Assembly: GCA_002414205.1 (NCBI GenBank)
Contig: DHYQ01000085.1
Location: 485 to 6,055, forward strand
From: Gallionellaceae bacterium UBA5126
GTDB lineage: Bacteria; Pseudomonadota; Gammaproteobacteria; Burkholderiales; Gallionellaceae
Reading direction: 5' to 3'
DNA length: 5,571 nt
Part shown: in pieces, positions 4,872 to 5,571 of the stretch
How the letters are laid out: each line of letters starts with the position of its first letter
Numbering within the stretch: the stretch's first letter is position 1
Made by a program: the position numbers and the translations under genes
Notes under the pieces: model-generated
Database searches by the model: none
Told to the model about the DNA's origin: nothing
Seen by the model: only the letters and a program-made list of their open reading frames with translations

Positions 4872-4880
4872 TGCTAGAAT
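4872..4880 (+). promoter_or_regulatory. Extended -10 promoter for typA
   Basis: TGC followed by TAGAAT (5 of 6) at 4875-4880 makes an extended -10. No good -35 is visible 17 bases upstream (GCAAGC). Transcription would start near 4887 in the C-run, leaving a leader of about 25 bases with AAGG (4901-4904) as ribosome binding site. Confidence 0.5.
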
Positions 4881-4912
4881 GCGCCCCCTTTTGATTCTGT
4901 AAGGCCGCACCC

Positions 4913-5571
4913 ATGTCTCGCTCTCTTCGTAATATCGCCATTATCGCCCACGTTGACCACGGTAAAACCACGCTGGTGGATAAGCTGCTGGCTCAAGCCG
5001 GTACCTTTGCCGCGCACCAACAGGTGTCCGAGCGGGTCATGGATAACAATGATCTGGAAAAGGAGCGCGGCATTACCATTCTGGCCAAGAACTGCGCGGT
5101 GTATTACAAGGATACGCACATCAATATCGTCGATACCCCCGGCCATGCGGACTTTGGCGGTGAGGTGGAGCGCGTGCTGGGTATGGTGGACGGCGTGTTG
5201 CTGTTGGTGGATGCCGTGGAAGGCCCGATGCCGCAAACCCGTTTTGTGACGAAAAAGGCGCTGGGCATGGGCTTGCGCCCCATCGTGGTGATTAACAAGA
5301 TCGACCGCCCCGGTGCGCGTCCTGATTGGGTGATTGACCAGACGTTCGACTTGTTCGACAAGCTGGGCGCGACCGAAGAGCAACTGGATTTTCCTGTGGT
5401 GTATGCCTCGGCGCTGAATGGCTACGCCATGGTGGATGTGGAAAAGCCCGGCCAAAACATGTTGCCGCTGCTGGATGCCGTGCTGGAACACGTGCCCGCG
5501 CCAGAAATGGATTTGGACGCCTCGCTGCAACTGCAAATTTCCGCGCTGGATTATTCCAGCTTCGTCGGTCG
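4913..5571 (+). CDS. typA: TypA/BipA translational GTPase, N-terminal part, cut by right window edge
   Basis: A ribosome-associated GTPase of the EF-G/LepA class. In other bacteria it is needed for ribosome assembly at low temperature and for stress and virulence responses. The visible 219 residues (of about 600 usual) are essentially the G domain: G1 AHVDHGKT (12-19), switch I RGITI (52-56), G3 DTPGH (74-78), G4 NKID (128-131) and G5 SAL (166-168). The start of the domain II region ([15 protein letters not shown]) follows. [18 protein letters not shown] and [31 protein letters not shown] distinguish it from EF-G and LepA. ATG 4913 is supported by AAGG 8 bases upstream and by alignment of [14 protein letters not shown] with the family N-terminus. 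The frame is intact to the edge. It is divergent from the coiled-coil operon, with a 162-base shared control region. Confidence 0.97.
   Translation, partial: MSRSLRNIAIIAHVDHGKTTLVDKLLAQAGTFAAHQQVSERVMDNNDLEKERGITILAKNCAVYYKDTHINIVDTPGHADFGGEVERVLGMVDGVLLLVDAVEGPMPQTRFVTKKALGMGLRPIVVINKIDRPGARPDWVIDQTFDLFDKLGATEEQLDFPVVYASALNGYAMVDVEKPGQNMLPLLDAVLEHVPAPEMDLDASLQLQISALDYSSFVG

Noticed and set aside
3479..4894. Several plus-strand open frames (247, 220 and 123 codons) over the coiled-coil gene
   Set aside because: They overlap the minus-strand 434-codon gene, which has a good promoter and Shine-Dalgarno and a sensible helical composition; the opposite frames are biased shadows.

Overview
The window looks like a piece of a betaproteobacterial chromosome of moderately high GC. 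The best evidence is the TypA/BipA N-terminus, whose wording ([46 protein letters not shown]) resembles betaproteobacterial TypA as I remember it. The order (a Neisseriales-like lineage is possible) is a guess from memory, not a search. No phage, plasmid or IS genes are visible.

Layout from left to right. (1) 1-1103, minus strand: the first two thirds or less of rnr (RNase R), cut by the left edge. (2) 1103-1236: an intergenic strip in which a stable-RNA-type promoter for tRNA-Leu(CAG) starts on the last base of the rnr start codon, followed by the tRNA gene itself (1152-1236, plus strand, encoded CCA). (3) 1237-1533: about 300 bases without a credible gene. They hold two hairpins and two divergent TACAAT promoter candidates. 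(4) 1534-2649, plus strand: a complete PLP-dependent sugar aminotransferase of the DegT/DnrJ/EryC1/StrS (ArnB-like) family, with no other sugar-biosynthesis gene in view. (5) About 2646-2928: a dense cluster of palindromic intergenic repeats. Several share a GTAGG box, a stem and a GCG-NN-GCG-type core, and a second family has the core GAGCTTGTCGA. The stop codons of both flanking convergent genes lie inside copies of the GTAGG box. (6) 2925-4750, minus strand: a two-gene unit in which an unrecognised 434-residue coiled-coil-rich protein is followed after 29 bases by a 163-residue SMI1/KNR4 (SUKH) domain protein. (7) 4751-4912: a divergent promoter region with a 15-base palindrome. (8) 4913-5571, plus strand: the N-terminal GTPase domain of typA/bipA, cut by the right edge.

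rnr, tRNA-Leu and typA are housekeeping translation/RNA-metabolism genes. The aminotransferase, the repeat cluster and the coiled-coil/SUKH pair are accessory material lying between them. The points most worth a second look are the repeat cluster with its captured stop codons, the overlapping rnr/tRNA control region, and the uncharacterised coiled-coil plus SUKH pair. I do not see a clearly new biological system. The coiled-coil/SUKH unit is the only candidate, and its function cannot be read from sequence alone.
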